Positions 13,001-25,000 of a stretch of DNA of 64,000 nucleotides are shown here, in pieces; within the stretch, counting starts at the first letter, position 1; every line of letters starts with the position of its first letter. Source of the DNA: Pontederia crassipes (taxonomy: Eukaryota; Streptophyta; Magnoliopsida; Commelinales; Pontederiaceae); the NCBI GenBank assembly GCA_030549335.1, contig CM060194.1, positions 13,704,171 to 13,768,170 of the forward strand, read 5' to 3'. The translations under genes and the position numbers were made by a program. Below the pieces are notes generated by a model, which was not told where the DNA came from, did no database searches, and saw nothing but the letters and a program-made list of their open reading frames with translations.

Positions 13001-16000
13001 TCATATATGAGAATATAACTTCTTTTGATAATTGCTTAGAGCAAATATCTTGGAGGCTTGACACCCTCGAAGTGGTCTATTGGAGGCTTGTTCCTCTCGA
13101 AGTGATCTAATTAGGATCCTAGTTGGACTAGGAACCTAACTCGTGCTCTTGGCCACCAGCGCGTGTGGCGGAGGCCAGCACCGACTGCCACCAAACTGAC
13201 CTCTTCGTCCCTTGTCAGGGAGGGAGCCAAACGCGGAGGCAAGTTGCTGCCTATCGCCGGAGTCAACCGCAGTGGTTCCAGGTGGGGTAGTGTCCGGCGA
13301 TGCAGCATCTAGGGCAGGACGTCGGCGCTGGTAGACAAGGGATCGGGGCGTGGTGGAGTGGGTCAAGGATCCATCGGTAAAGGGGGTGTGTGCTAGGGGG
13401 TTCGAACTAGGCCCGCACCAGCAGTGCCTTGACCGCCAGGGGAAGTAGGCGCCGGCGCAATCTTGCACAGGCGATGTGTGAGGGAGCAGCGGAGTGGAAC
13501 TGTGGGGAGAGGAAGGGGGTAGTTGGTGAGAGGGTTCGCCGGTAGGGGGAGGTATGCTGTTGGCCGGCCGTCACAGAACCGTCGGTGGGCGGTTGGGATG
13601 GAAGGTGGAGGAATCGCCACTGGAGGTTTGGGCCAGGCGGGTGCGTCCGAGCTGCACTCGAGCCCGACGCCGGGTTCGGGTGTGGGTCACATCTCGGGTG
13701 TGGCTGAGGGTTGAGTCGAGGTCATGTGGGGAGAGGTGTGGACGAAATTGGAGTTAAGCTTGGACGTGAAGTGGGGTTCAGAGTCTCAGACTGGGCTTGG
13801 GTATGGTTTGCATGGGCGCGGCTGGGTGCGAAAAGGTTTTGGGTGGGATGTGGTCAGAGTGTGGCACACGGTCAAGGGTGGGTCGTGGGGGGCATTTGAA
13901 CGTCCTGGCAGCTGTCGACAGGTGTCTCGCACTGTACCCACTGTGCTGTCCTGCTGGTCCTGCGCCTGGTGTACGCGAGCCCACGGGGAGACTGGCGAAC
14001 GGCCGGCCATGACCATCACCCAAGATGCTGCTGCAGGTGACTGGAGGTGGATGCCGACGAGGAAAGTGGAGCCGCCCACCTGTAGGATTGCCGATGGAGG
14101 CCAACGACCCGCCGGCATCTCCATCTCCGCCGACACGATCAACGGGTCCGGCGAATCAGCAGAGGGGACGACGATGGTGACAGGAGTTTGCTCTTTTGGA
14201 AAATAGAACCCCACATACACAGAGAACTCAAAGCTATAAGGTTCAGAAGGAAGTAACTTTCCCTAACAGAAATTTACAACGCAAGAAACTTGAGTTGATG
14301 CTGCATTGATTTTCAAGAAACTCACAATTCTAATTTAAGAATGATTTCCTGAAAATGAGTTCAAGCATAGTTGACAATTTCCTGATCTTAGCCAGGTTGA
14401 TGTATACACTCGAGAATGTGTACAAGTTCCCACAGAATGCAACCATTACACTCTCAGGCATAATTGCAGAGTATGAAGAATGTTAATTTGACATATTCAA
14501 GTAAGACCTTGGTATATAGTGAGACCATGTCATGATCTTTCAGTTTTTCCTTTTCTCATTGGTGAAAAGGAAAAACTGAAAGATCATGACATGGTCTCAC
14601 TATATACCAAGGTCTTGCTACATTCATAGCACGTCTCTTCTCATTAAGGGATTATAGTAAACATTTACAAAGATAATAAAAAATATGACCATTCAACTTA
14701 CCAAGACCGAAGTCCCCAATCTTGATATCATTGCGAACATCAAAGAATATATTACTAGGAGTGAGATCCCGATGGATTATTCCTTGACTGTGAATATGCG
14801 CCAAGCCTTCTACTATTTGGCGAAATAAATGCCATGCATAGTTTTTTTCGAATGAGGAACTATAGGATTCAAAAACATCACGCAGAGTCCTTCACACACA
14901 AACATGAAAATGTAAGTATACAGAGAAGTTGGGAGATAATATTAATAGACACAGGAGCAAACATTTCTGAAGAAATGGAACCTACTTATTTAGGTAAGGA
15001 TGTTGAGAACAAAAAAAAATTGTTAACAGAAAAGAAAAACTAGTGAGAAGAATATATAAAAGCAATAGCTCAGATAGTTCACCCGAGGAGACATGAGTTG
15101 ACTTTGCTGTTAGAAAAAATTGTATATTTCATGTATTTTCTAAAGGAAACAATTATGCCATTGATCGATATACAATATTGACTTGCAAGGATCAAGAAGA
15201 ACAAAAACAACTTCTCTAGAATGAAACATATGAAGCCTTAAACAAATGACCATAACATAGAGTTGATTAGTATTCATTGAAGATTGAATTGGAATTGATT
15301 CAGTTGGATTTGACAGTATAATAGATGAAACTGCAATGATTTGGCAGTGAACCACCACAAGACTATGTACCTAGATTATTTGGTATAACTAGAATAAAAA
15401 AGACAAATCACAAAACATGGATATTAAAACTAATTGACACTAGTATAACAAATACCTTGGGCAATATTCCATTTGTATGTACAAATATGTAGATTCTTGT
15501 ACTTCAACAGGGCCATGAGCTGTCCTGACACCGAGGTTACTGTATTCAGAACTCTCTGCAGTTCTGGATCCCCAGACACTTTCCGGTTCATAATTACCAT
15601 ATTCAGTTTCAAGCCATGCCTGTGAATCTCAAGTACATAAGAAACATTTTTTATGGTAAGCACATAAGAAATTGATTTGCACCAGCTATAGAAATCTAGG
15701 AGCAACAGTGATGTATGCGCCTTCATATAAGCATAATAAAATTTCATCCTTTTTTCTCCTCAAAAAAAAAATAAGCATAATAAAATGAATGTGTAGCAGA
15801 CTACATATGTATTAGAAATCTGGTTTATCAGATGGACCATTGATGTGATATAATATGCTTACAATGACACACCTGCTGGAGCAGATATGTGCTATCTGTA
15901 TCGTGGTAACACTATTGAATATTATATAGATATAGAATTTGCCCCTCAAAGACCACATACATACACAATGTTTGGGAATGCGAACTACGGAAACAACCAG

Positions 16001-19000
16001 CCCTAGTTTCCATTAATTCTGCAAAACACTCAAGCAGGCAAAAGCAATGATGACCAGAACTCAAGTTTTCGTCAAAGCATTACATGACCCTTTTGTTCCC
16101 ATCCATTCGGTGGAACCATTCTTTTTTTTTTCATTGATTTCATGATTTCTCAAAAAAAATTATTATTTTAATAATACACCATGTAAAAAATATTAGTAAT
16201 TAAATAATTATATAATGCCTCTAGAACTGTGTTTTCTCTCTTTAGCGTACCTCATGATACATTTCACTCTTGTGTACTGGATCCATTCAATTAATGGAGC
16301 TACATGACTAACAATCTTGTTTATTCATCCTTTCAGTTTTTTTTTAAACGAGAAAGGACTACTAGCAAGATGGTAGTCATCCAAAAGTTCCATTAATAGT
16401 AGTAGGCATTACAAAAAGTTTGATAGAAAGGCCAACAGACTTCCAAGCCATGAAAACAAAACGACAGCAAAACACCACTCTATATGAAAGATGACTTCTG
16501 CATTCCATGCAATGTTGACCGTCATTGCTCTTGCAACCCACCCCAGCCGAGATATGCGGCCAAAACAGGCATTGAAAACAGTTGACAAGAGCCCACACCG
16601 GTTATCCCATAATACGAAACCCCAATTTTTTGAGGAGGGCACAATTCATCCTTCAAATATTGCAAGCCCAGAGGCCGCCTTTTGTAGTTGGACAGCACGC
16701 GACTTTTGAACAATTGGGTTGCGGATGCGTTTTCGCCTGACACCACAAGCTTGAGCCACCAAAGCAACAATGTCTGGATCATGTCCCAAAAAGAGTTCGG
16801 AATCAGCAAGTGCAGCTGAGTCACCAGCCACATCCGATTCAGATGATGCTGCCTCGAAGCTTGAATTACTATCCATCGTGCATGCCACTGACCCTGTCAT
16901 GACCTCCGTGAATGTCCTTGACACTGCCCTGTTCTCCGCATGCGTGATCGTGGGTGGGCAGTCCCAAGTCCCCATGGCGGAGTCATGTCGACTGGCTGAG
17001 AAGCCAGAGGGAAGCGTCAGCAGCCTCGGCCATCTCCAGCTGAGAGCCATGATGGGAGGCCGTGACCATGGGGGGAGCGCGGCGCCCATAAACTCACAGG
17101 CAGGTGCCCTCCCCTGGGCTGCTGTGTGTATGGCTGGCTGGAGTGCATGTCATCCTTTCAGTTTTTGAATATTTATGTATACAAATATATTTGCTCTATA
17201 TGCATATATGCATATTTGCGCGACACAGCCTCATTGATACCCGGTTCAGAATTGCAAGTATACATGGCATGGTGCAGTAGGTGTTATGTCAAGACTGGAC
17301 AGATTCCTGGCCTCAGTTGCTTTTGCAGAGAACTTTCACCTTGCTGAGGTGCAGGCTCTTGACCGTTCTTTTTCTAATCACACCCCGCTCCTTTGGAAAT
17401 CTATGGAGACCCGCCCTGCCGGCACATATCTCAAGTTTGAGCACTCCTGGCTTCACTTCCGCCAGGCAGTGCAGGAGCAGTGGCAATCCTACCCATCGGT
17501 GACTCTTGCTGGGTGGCTGACCTATGGACTTTTCTTCGTGATTTCAAGACAAAAATAATGGCTAACAGAGAGCAGCAGCTGTCGTTGGCCCTCAAAATCA
17601 TCCAAGATCTTGACAAATCTGAGAAGGACTGGCTACTAACGCCTGAAGAGACAAGGCTGAGGAAGGGGCAGCTTCAGGTAGTGCAGGAAGAAGACAAGAA
17701 AGAAGAAATTTCATAGCGACAAAGATCCTGCCAGACTTGGCTCAAAGAGGGAGACACCTGTTTTTTTTCCATTTATGGGCCAGTTAAAGGAGAAGGAATA
17801 ATCAGATAAATATGATTTCTGAACAGGGGACGATGGTCACTGGACACAGGCAGATCGGAGAGGCAGCTGCCCAGTACTTCAAGCAATTCACTCGGCGGCG
17901 ACATGGTGGCCTCTGGGAATGGACTGAAACCAACATCTCTACAGTGACTGATTGCCAACGTGAGATGCTCACCAAGCAGATATCTGAAGCTGAGGTTCGC
18001 AGAGCTCTTGGAGATCTTAATGTTGAAGGCGCGCCAGGCCCGGATGGCTTCCCTATCCTATTCTGTCACGCATTTGGCAGGTCATGAGAACTGATGTCCT
18101 TGCAGCCATCCAGGAATTCTCTGCCGGCATTGATGGGTTTGAGCGCCTCAACCAATTCTTCATGTTTCTTATTCCCAAAACAGCTGATGCAGTTCAAATT
18201 GATCAATTCAGACTTATTGACCTCCCCAACGGCACATATCTTATCATTGCTAGGACCAATCCACCCAGTTCAATCTGCTTTTGTGATTGACAGGCCCTTT
18301 TTTTTAGGGCAGGTCCATTTCTGAAGGCTATGTGGTTGCATCGGAGATCCTTTCTTGCTGGCGTCGTACCAGGCAGACAGGTTTTCTATGGAAAGTTGAC
18401 TTTGCAAAGGCGTATGACTCCATTAACTGGCAGTTCCTCTGGTGCTCTCTCCTCGCCGTGGTTTTCCTGGTCAATGGATTTCGTGATGCGTAGATGTATC
18501 ACAATGGCATCTTTATGTTTGGTGTGACAACTATAAAATCATCTTTCATTAACATAGTTTCATCTCAAAATTCATTCTTCATCAAAGCACAATACCCTGG
18601 GGCTTAGCTCAAGGAGATGAACTGCCACCATCAATTTGAAAGGTCCAAAGAATGGCAATGAGCTAAAACAACTCAATAAGTACGAATGCAAATAAAAGAA
18701 AAACAAATCATAAATAGTATGACAGATTTGACAATGGGTCGGAAGCAGTGAGGCCAAATAATTATTCACTGACTAGATTCAAAGATACATAAATGTAGTC
18801 CATGATCGAAGCCCATAGACAGTATGTCCATAGCATATTAAAGATATTAATAAATATAAGTAATATATACAACAACAACAACAACAACAAAGCCTTATCC
18901 CACTAGGTGGGGTCGGCTACATGGATCATACGACGTCATTCCGCTCTATTTCGTTGATCCATATTCATAAGATTCGACAGGATTTTATGCTGGCTGTCGA

Positions 19001-22000
19001 GGCCTAACACAACCCTCCTCCTTTATCCGGGCTTGGGACCGGCTATAAAATATAGGCGGAGTTAAATATAAGTAATATATATATAAGTAAATAGGTAATA
19101 ATATCAAGATAAAATTAGAATTTTGCACATGTTGCATTTTGTACTTATAAGTTCAAAAGAATTGACATTCTTCACTAATATTATATATATATTTATTTTA
19201 TAGATTAATATATATATTAAAAACTTCAGTAGAATCAGTTGTGTTGTGTTACGTGTTCACCATTTACGTGTTTCCACGACCATATGCGTCGAGTCCGTTT
19301 TATGTGTTTCACAACACTGCTTTGAAAGTTGTGTGCTGACACAAACTGCACGACAACAGGCATTCTGCTTATGTACGCAGATTAAGACCTATAGGACAGA
19401 GAAGGTAAATTGAAAATCTCTTGACAATATGACATAGGAAAAATAAAAAGTGGGGAAGAAAGAATTACTACATGTAAGAATTATGATAAAGAAGAACAAA
19501 ACAGATCAACTTTGGCTAATTCTGATAAAGAAGAACAAAACAGATCAACTTTGGCTGATAAAGTAATAATATATCCACGTCAAGTGCCTAATTAGTCCAC
19601 CTCATTTACTCAATAAGGTAAAATAATTAGAAGAAAATGATTCTAAGTGTACGCACTGACCTGATAGTAACGGACAACATGCTGATGCTGCAATCTTGCA
19701 AGTGTTTCTACCTCTCTGATTACCTTGCCATGGAACAACATAAACAACTAAGCACCTAAATCTGACTTGAAAATATCTGGAAGATTTACCATAAGTGACA
19801 ACATGGACACAAAGAAGACTTCAATCAGTTTTTATTAATATCTTCTCCAAAGAGTTTTTTTTAGGGGTAAACAGATGACTAAAGAAGAGTAGTCATCTAA
19901 GTTTTTTTTTTTTTTTGAAAGAGAAAGAGAGAGAAAAAATTAAGTATATATGTAATAATACATATGTTGAAATATATGACGATCTTTTTTTTTGGAGAAG
20001 TATGACAACCTAAATGATGTACAAGTATGAGAAATATAAGGGAATATAATAAAACTCTTTACAAATGCTGAACTTAGCCTTATATTTCAGAAGCCAAATA
20101 CATACTAAAGACATACTATTTAGCATGGGAATTTTTAAAAGATGACAGTAAAATTAGTTGGAGCACAAAAGAAGAGAGAGGATTCAATTTCAGGTATAAT
20201 ATTTGGACTAAAACACAGGTATTAGCATAAATAGTAGGGTAACAGCATAGAGACAGCAGAATATATCCACATAGGCATGCCCTTTTCACATCGAATGTAT
20301 TGGATTGTTTTGACAGAAATGCAAGAGTTTGGGTTTAAAGACGTAAGAAAACCATATCCTCCATTCATTCAACCCTGATGTCCATAAAAAAAGCCATCTT
20401 GTCAGCAGATGGCATCTCTTACACCAATAAATCATAGCAAATTTGAATGCCAGCAAGTGGCAACTTCCTGAGTAATGTCACAGAAAGCTGAAAAAACTTG
20501 TCTGAGTACATTGGATTTCATATTTCCAGAATTTTCATATAAGGTATATTTCCAGAAGTCTAAACGGGCATATCTAATTTATGCTTGTTGCATTAATTTT
20601 CACAATATACCACAGCTCTAGAAAGCATATTTGTAATCACTCTGAATACATGTTTGCAGATGAATCAGATATTGTAGATGGTACATATATAAAAAAAAAT
20701 TTGTCCATGACTCCAACTGCTTAATTGTGCATGTTGGTGATCAACAAGTGCTTAATAAAATCAAAATGTAGATGACTACATGCCTCAAAATTTGATTGGA
20801 AAAATAAAAAATCAACTAGAGAAACAAAAAACATCATACCTTTTGATCTTCTGATTAACATGAACACTTTTATCCTTTAATCGAATTTTTTTGACAGCAT
20901 ATTGACGCCCGTCCAACTTGTTTGTGCACAGGGCAACATGTCCAAAACCCCCTCGGCCTAGAGAAATAAGGAAGCAAAATCTTACTAACACAGAACTATT
21001 TTTTTGAGAGGAACTAACACAGAACTATGAATTCTTGCTTCATGATAATTTTCCAGATATCAAGATCCAGTACATAATTCTTTTGAAAGGCAATCGACCA
21101 AAAAAATATCACAAATAGTAGAAGCACAAATCCTTGAAAAATTACGTTTTTCTATTGACAATGACGAGATAAGAATTTTAGTTTGTTTGGATTCTAAAGA
21201 TATTTTTTAGATGGTTTCTTGGGTTCATCATTTAACGATATGACTCGAAGGCAACTTTCAAATAAGAGAGATGGTGATGTTAAAGCCAAATGTCATCATT
21301 CCTAAGGTGATTATCCGGAGATTTAGTGACTTGAATTCGCTGTGAATATCTCATCGGTCGCCCAAACTTGATCAGAGATGGTAATGACAAGTAGTTCGAC
21401 GATGGCGAATCAGCATATTTGGACGGCAAGAAATCAAGGGCCACATAGGGCCTGATACAATTACCATCCCTGTGATCACACATCCGTTAACAAGATCAGG
21501 GGAGATTGGCAATGGATCTTCAAACCATCTCTTAAATCAATAATAATCAGCAATCCTGCAGCAAATCAGCATGAAGATGAATTTCCTAGAGATGTTTCCA
21601 ATGTGAATGAAGATTATATGGAGTCGAGGCCTCCACTTGGTGGACTGGTCAAGTGTTTGCAAACCTAAGGCTGCCAGAGGTCTTGGTGTACTGGCTCTCA
21701 GAACATCAATGATGCTTTGCTTTCCAAATGAGCTCTTCGCATCTTCAACCCTCATCATGATCTCTTCAGCCAACTATTTCTGCATGTTGTGGGACTCACA
21801 ATCTATTCAGCTGCAGGGTGCCTCTTCCTTTTGGATAACTATTTCTCGTGCACTTCATCAGAATTAGGCCCCTTTTTTCCCTGTCATTGGTTCGGGAAAT
21901 CGGTTCTCTTTTTGGCACTATGACTGTCATTCGGTTGGAACATTAGCTGCTTTATTTCCTCGCTTATTTGCCCTTGCTCAAAATAAGAACGCCACTCTCG

Positions 22001-25000
22001 TTGAGGTCTGGGTTGACCCCTCGGGCACAGGAATTGGCTGCTGGTTTCCTACCTTCAACAGTTCACTTTCAGACCAACGTTTTTTCTGAATTGCTGGAAC
22101 TATTGAATCTCATCTGCCCACACAAACTAAACATGCATGGAAATGATGGCTGGTGCTAGTCGAGGGTTCCGCGTCTAACAAGCCTATATGATTCTGAACA
22201 CAACAACACACCCTGAAAATAACGACATGCTTACAGATTTTAGGCTAATATGGAAAATCAAGGCTCCCCTGAAAATCAAGATTTTTGTTTGGCTCCTGCG
22301 AAGAAAATGACTCCCAACAGCTTCATACTGCTCGCGATGGCTCAATGGGATGGAGAATACCTGCAAGATGTGCAACAATAATTCTGTTGAAGATACAGAA
22401 CACCTTTTATTCAATTGTGATAGGGCCAGAGGTCTGGAACAGAGCCAACACTGCGTGGATTAATGGTGGGACCGAGCTGGCTTTCTGGACTGCATTTAGA
22501 AATGATGGGATCATAAGGCATTTCAGATCAAAGGAAAAGTCAGACCCTCCTTGCAGCTATACTCTGGGCTATCTGGTTACAATGGAATAGGATTTTTTTT
22601 CAAAATGACAGATGCTAGGTTGATCCATTCTGAATCAAGCTTATTTTGTACCATCACCATGAGTGGTCTTCTTTGTCACACTTGTGGCTCGCATCATGTT
22701 AACCTTTATGCCTTAAATTGGCCTTTAATATATGATTTTGGATGATTAAAATTTTGGTCAATCATCCTTTTGCCCCTCAAAAAAAATAATATATAGACAG
22801 GTGGGATTGTGGACCCCACCCTCCACCCATGTCAACTTGTCGATCTCAAATAGAAAAACCATTGGAGGACAAATCAAACGGGGGTGCATGAGGCACAAGG
22901 GATGTATGAGGAACAGATCTTGGTGATTTCAAAGGGTAACGAAACAATACAAAATACACAAAAATGTCATCCTTTGTGGAGGCATGTGGCTCTATTATGA
23001 TGGCCATTGGGAGCCCTCTTATGCAAAATCTGAGTATGTTTGTGCGACTCTAGATGTTGCGATATCAAGTAAAGGAATATTATGGCAATCACCGGAAACC
23101 CCAATAACAAAGATTGGCAAGGCATCCTCCATGACGGCATCTGGTCCTACCAACGAATATGATCTTATCACGACGACATGGGAGCGAGGACAGGAGGCCT
23201 TCTGTTAAATTTGTGAAATGCTTGCAACAAGACTAATTTGTTTGCATCGAAATGATGATAGTTACAATATGTGCGATTTACGTGACATAGCACAGCAGCA
23301 CATTCTTCGAGATCGAGGCTCGACAGATTTCTAGGCTCAGTGAAGATAGCCGAGGCCCATGCAGATGTCGAGGTGCTGGACTGATCGTTCTCGGACCACA
23401 ACCCACAGACATTACGCCATGCCATGAGGTGGACCCCGCATCGATCCAAGCCACAACCCTGCCAAAAGAACTGGCTCTGTAGAGAGTCAAATCGTCTCTC
23501 CACCTATGTTGCCAGTCGGAGGACAGTTATGTAGTAGATCGAGAGCACGAGAGGACAGACCGAAGCAAGACAAGTCGATCACCGCGTGATAGTAATCTCA
23601 AACTCTAGCCATGTAGTTTGTGCTCTACCCACTCCATATTCGGGGTCCACTCCTCAGAACCAATGTGGCGGTCAAAGATGGGAAATCCAGATACGTGAAT
23701 AGCAAGGTACCGAGGTACCAATTGGAGTGCTTGCACACTGTGCCGCATCATCTGTCGCGCCAAATGGAGTGAAGAAGGATTTGGCATGGTTGATATAGAG
23801 GCTGGAGGTCATCCCAAAAACCTACACTAGGATGGTCACATGCCTGGCCTCCTAGTCAGTCCCCTCGATGAAGAATAATGTATCATCCTCATACTAAATG
23901 AGAGAGAGAAGTTCCCCCCAGTATCTGTGAAAAGGCTGAAATCACATCACACATGGGTGCATCAGGCGAGAGCGTCGATTGTCAACACAAAAACCATGGG
24001 AGCTAGGGGGCAACCCTATTGCAACCCCACTGTAGTTGTACGCAGCCGCCCACCATCATCCCATTGGCCAGGACTGAGAAGGAAGTGCTGGTGATACATA
24101 GCTTCATCCAAGAAATTCAGTTACATGAGAACCATCTAACTTGCATAGAGTGTCAGAAAAAGGACCATGAAACAGTGATAAGCTTCGTTAAAATTGACTT
24201 TCCATAAGAAGGCACGATGACTAGTCCTCCAGAGGGTGATGGTCTTTGAAGCAATGTTGTAGCCATTCCTGATGGATCAGCCGTTGATAAAAGTTTACTG
24301 TACAGGATGGATGAGGTATGGACGCACATTCTGGAGCTGATTCTCGAGCCACCAAGAAATAGATGACATTGGACAAGATGATGGGTCTCAAGTCCACTCA
24401 TTTTGCAAAGGTGCGCTAGATTAGCATGAAGAGAAGGAACCCGTTGAGGCACTTAAACCAATTCCCGCTGACAAACTCGAGGATGGCTGTCATACATCCT
24501 CACACATGCTAGAACTCTTTGTAAAAGAAGACGGAAAAACCATCTGGACCGGGGATCCTTCACTTATATTTTTAGGAAAAGGATGACAACCAGGTTTTAT
24601 ATTTATATTTTTTTTGAGAATACCACCAGGTTTTATATTGTCATCCAATTATATATATATCACTATGAAATGATCAACATGTACATATGTAAGCTCTCAA
24701 TAAGAGAGAAAAAAAAAAAGACATGATGCCAAAACCTCACTTTGAAGAAGAAAAGAAGCGTGATGTACAATATTCTCAACCTGGCCCACAAAAAATAATC
24801 TGATTGCGCTGGAGCTAGATGGCCCGAGCACAGCCAAAAATGCTCTCCAACTTTGCTTCTGCCTGAGAGAGCACGGAATGACTACCAAAATGTCTCCATT
24901 GCTAATGGAAGTGCGCCCATGGTGCTCATCTGCAACCAAACCTCTCGGGATATTGCACATTTGAACCAAAGATCAATTATGTCCTCCTCCTGGCTGCACA

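Larger units (their letters stand above)
11290..13140 (+). mobile_element. Short non-autonomous LTR retrotransposon
   Basis: Two direct LTRs of about 340 bp (11290-11629 and 12802-13140), both starting TGATAGGAACC and ending GGAACCTAAC, differ at only about a dozen positions. A primer-binding-like TATCAGAGC follows the 5' LTR, and a purine tract GAAGAGGGCGGGAA precedes the 3' LTR. The 1.17-kb interior encodes only gag-like remnants with stops. No protease, RT or integrase was seen. Possible imperfect target duplication CCGTG/TCGTG. Antisense to GCN2. Confidence 0.85.

Noticed and set aside
13136..14220. Several 100-144-codon frames on both strands as a host gene
   Set aside because: Overlapping frames on both strands reflect high GC. 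No start, splice or domain support, and the block abuts a LINE.
16646..17168. Frames of 132-147 codons on both strands as a gene
   Set aside because: They lie inside an insertion with a 17-bp target duplication and a poly(A) tail.
18870..19062. tRNA gene (tRNA-like promoter boxes)
   Set aside because: This is an Au SINE, which is tRNA-derived. No cloverleaf for a functional tRNA was found.
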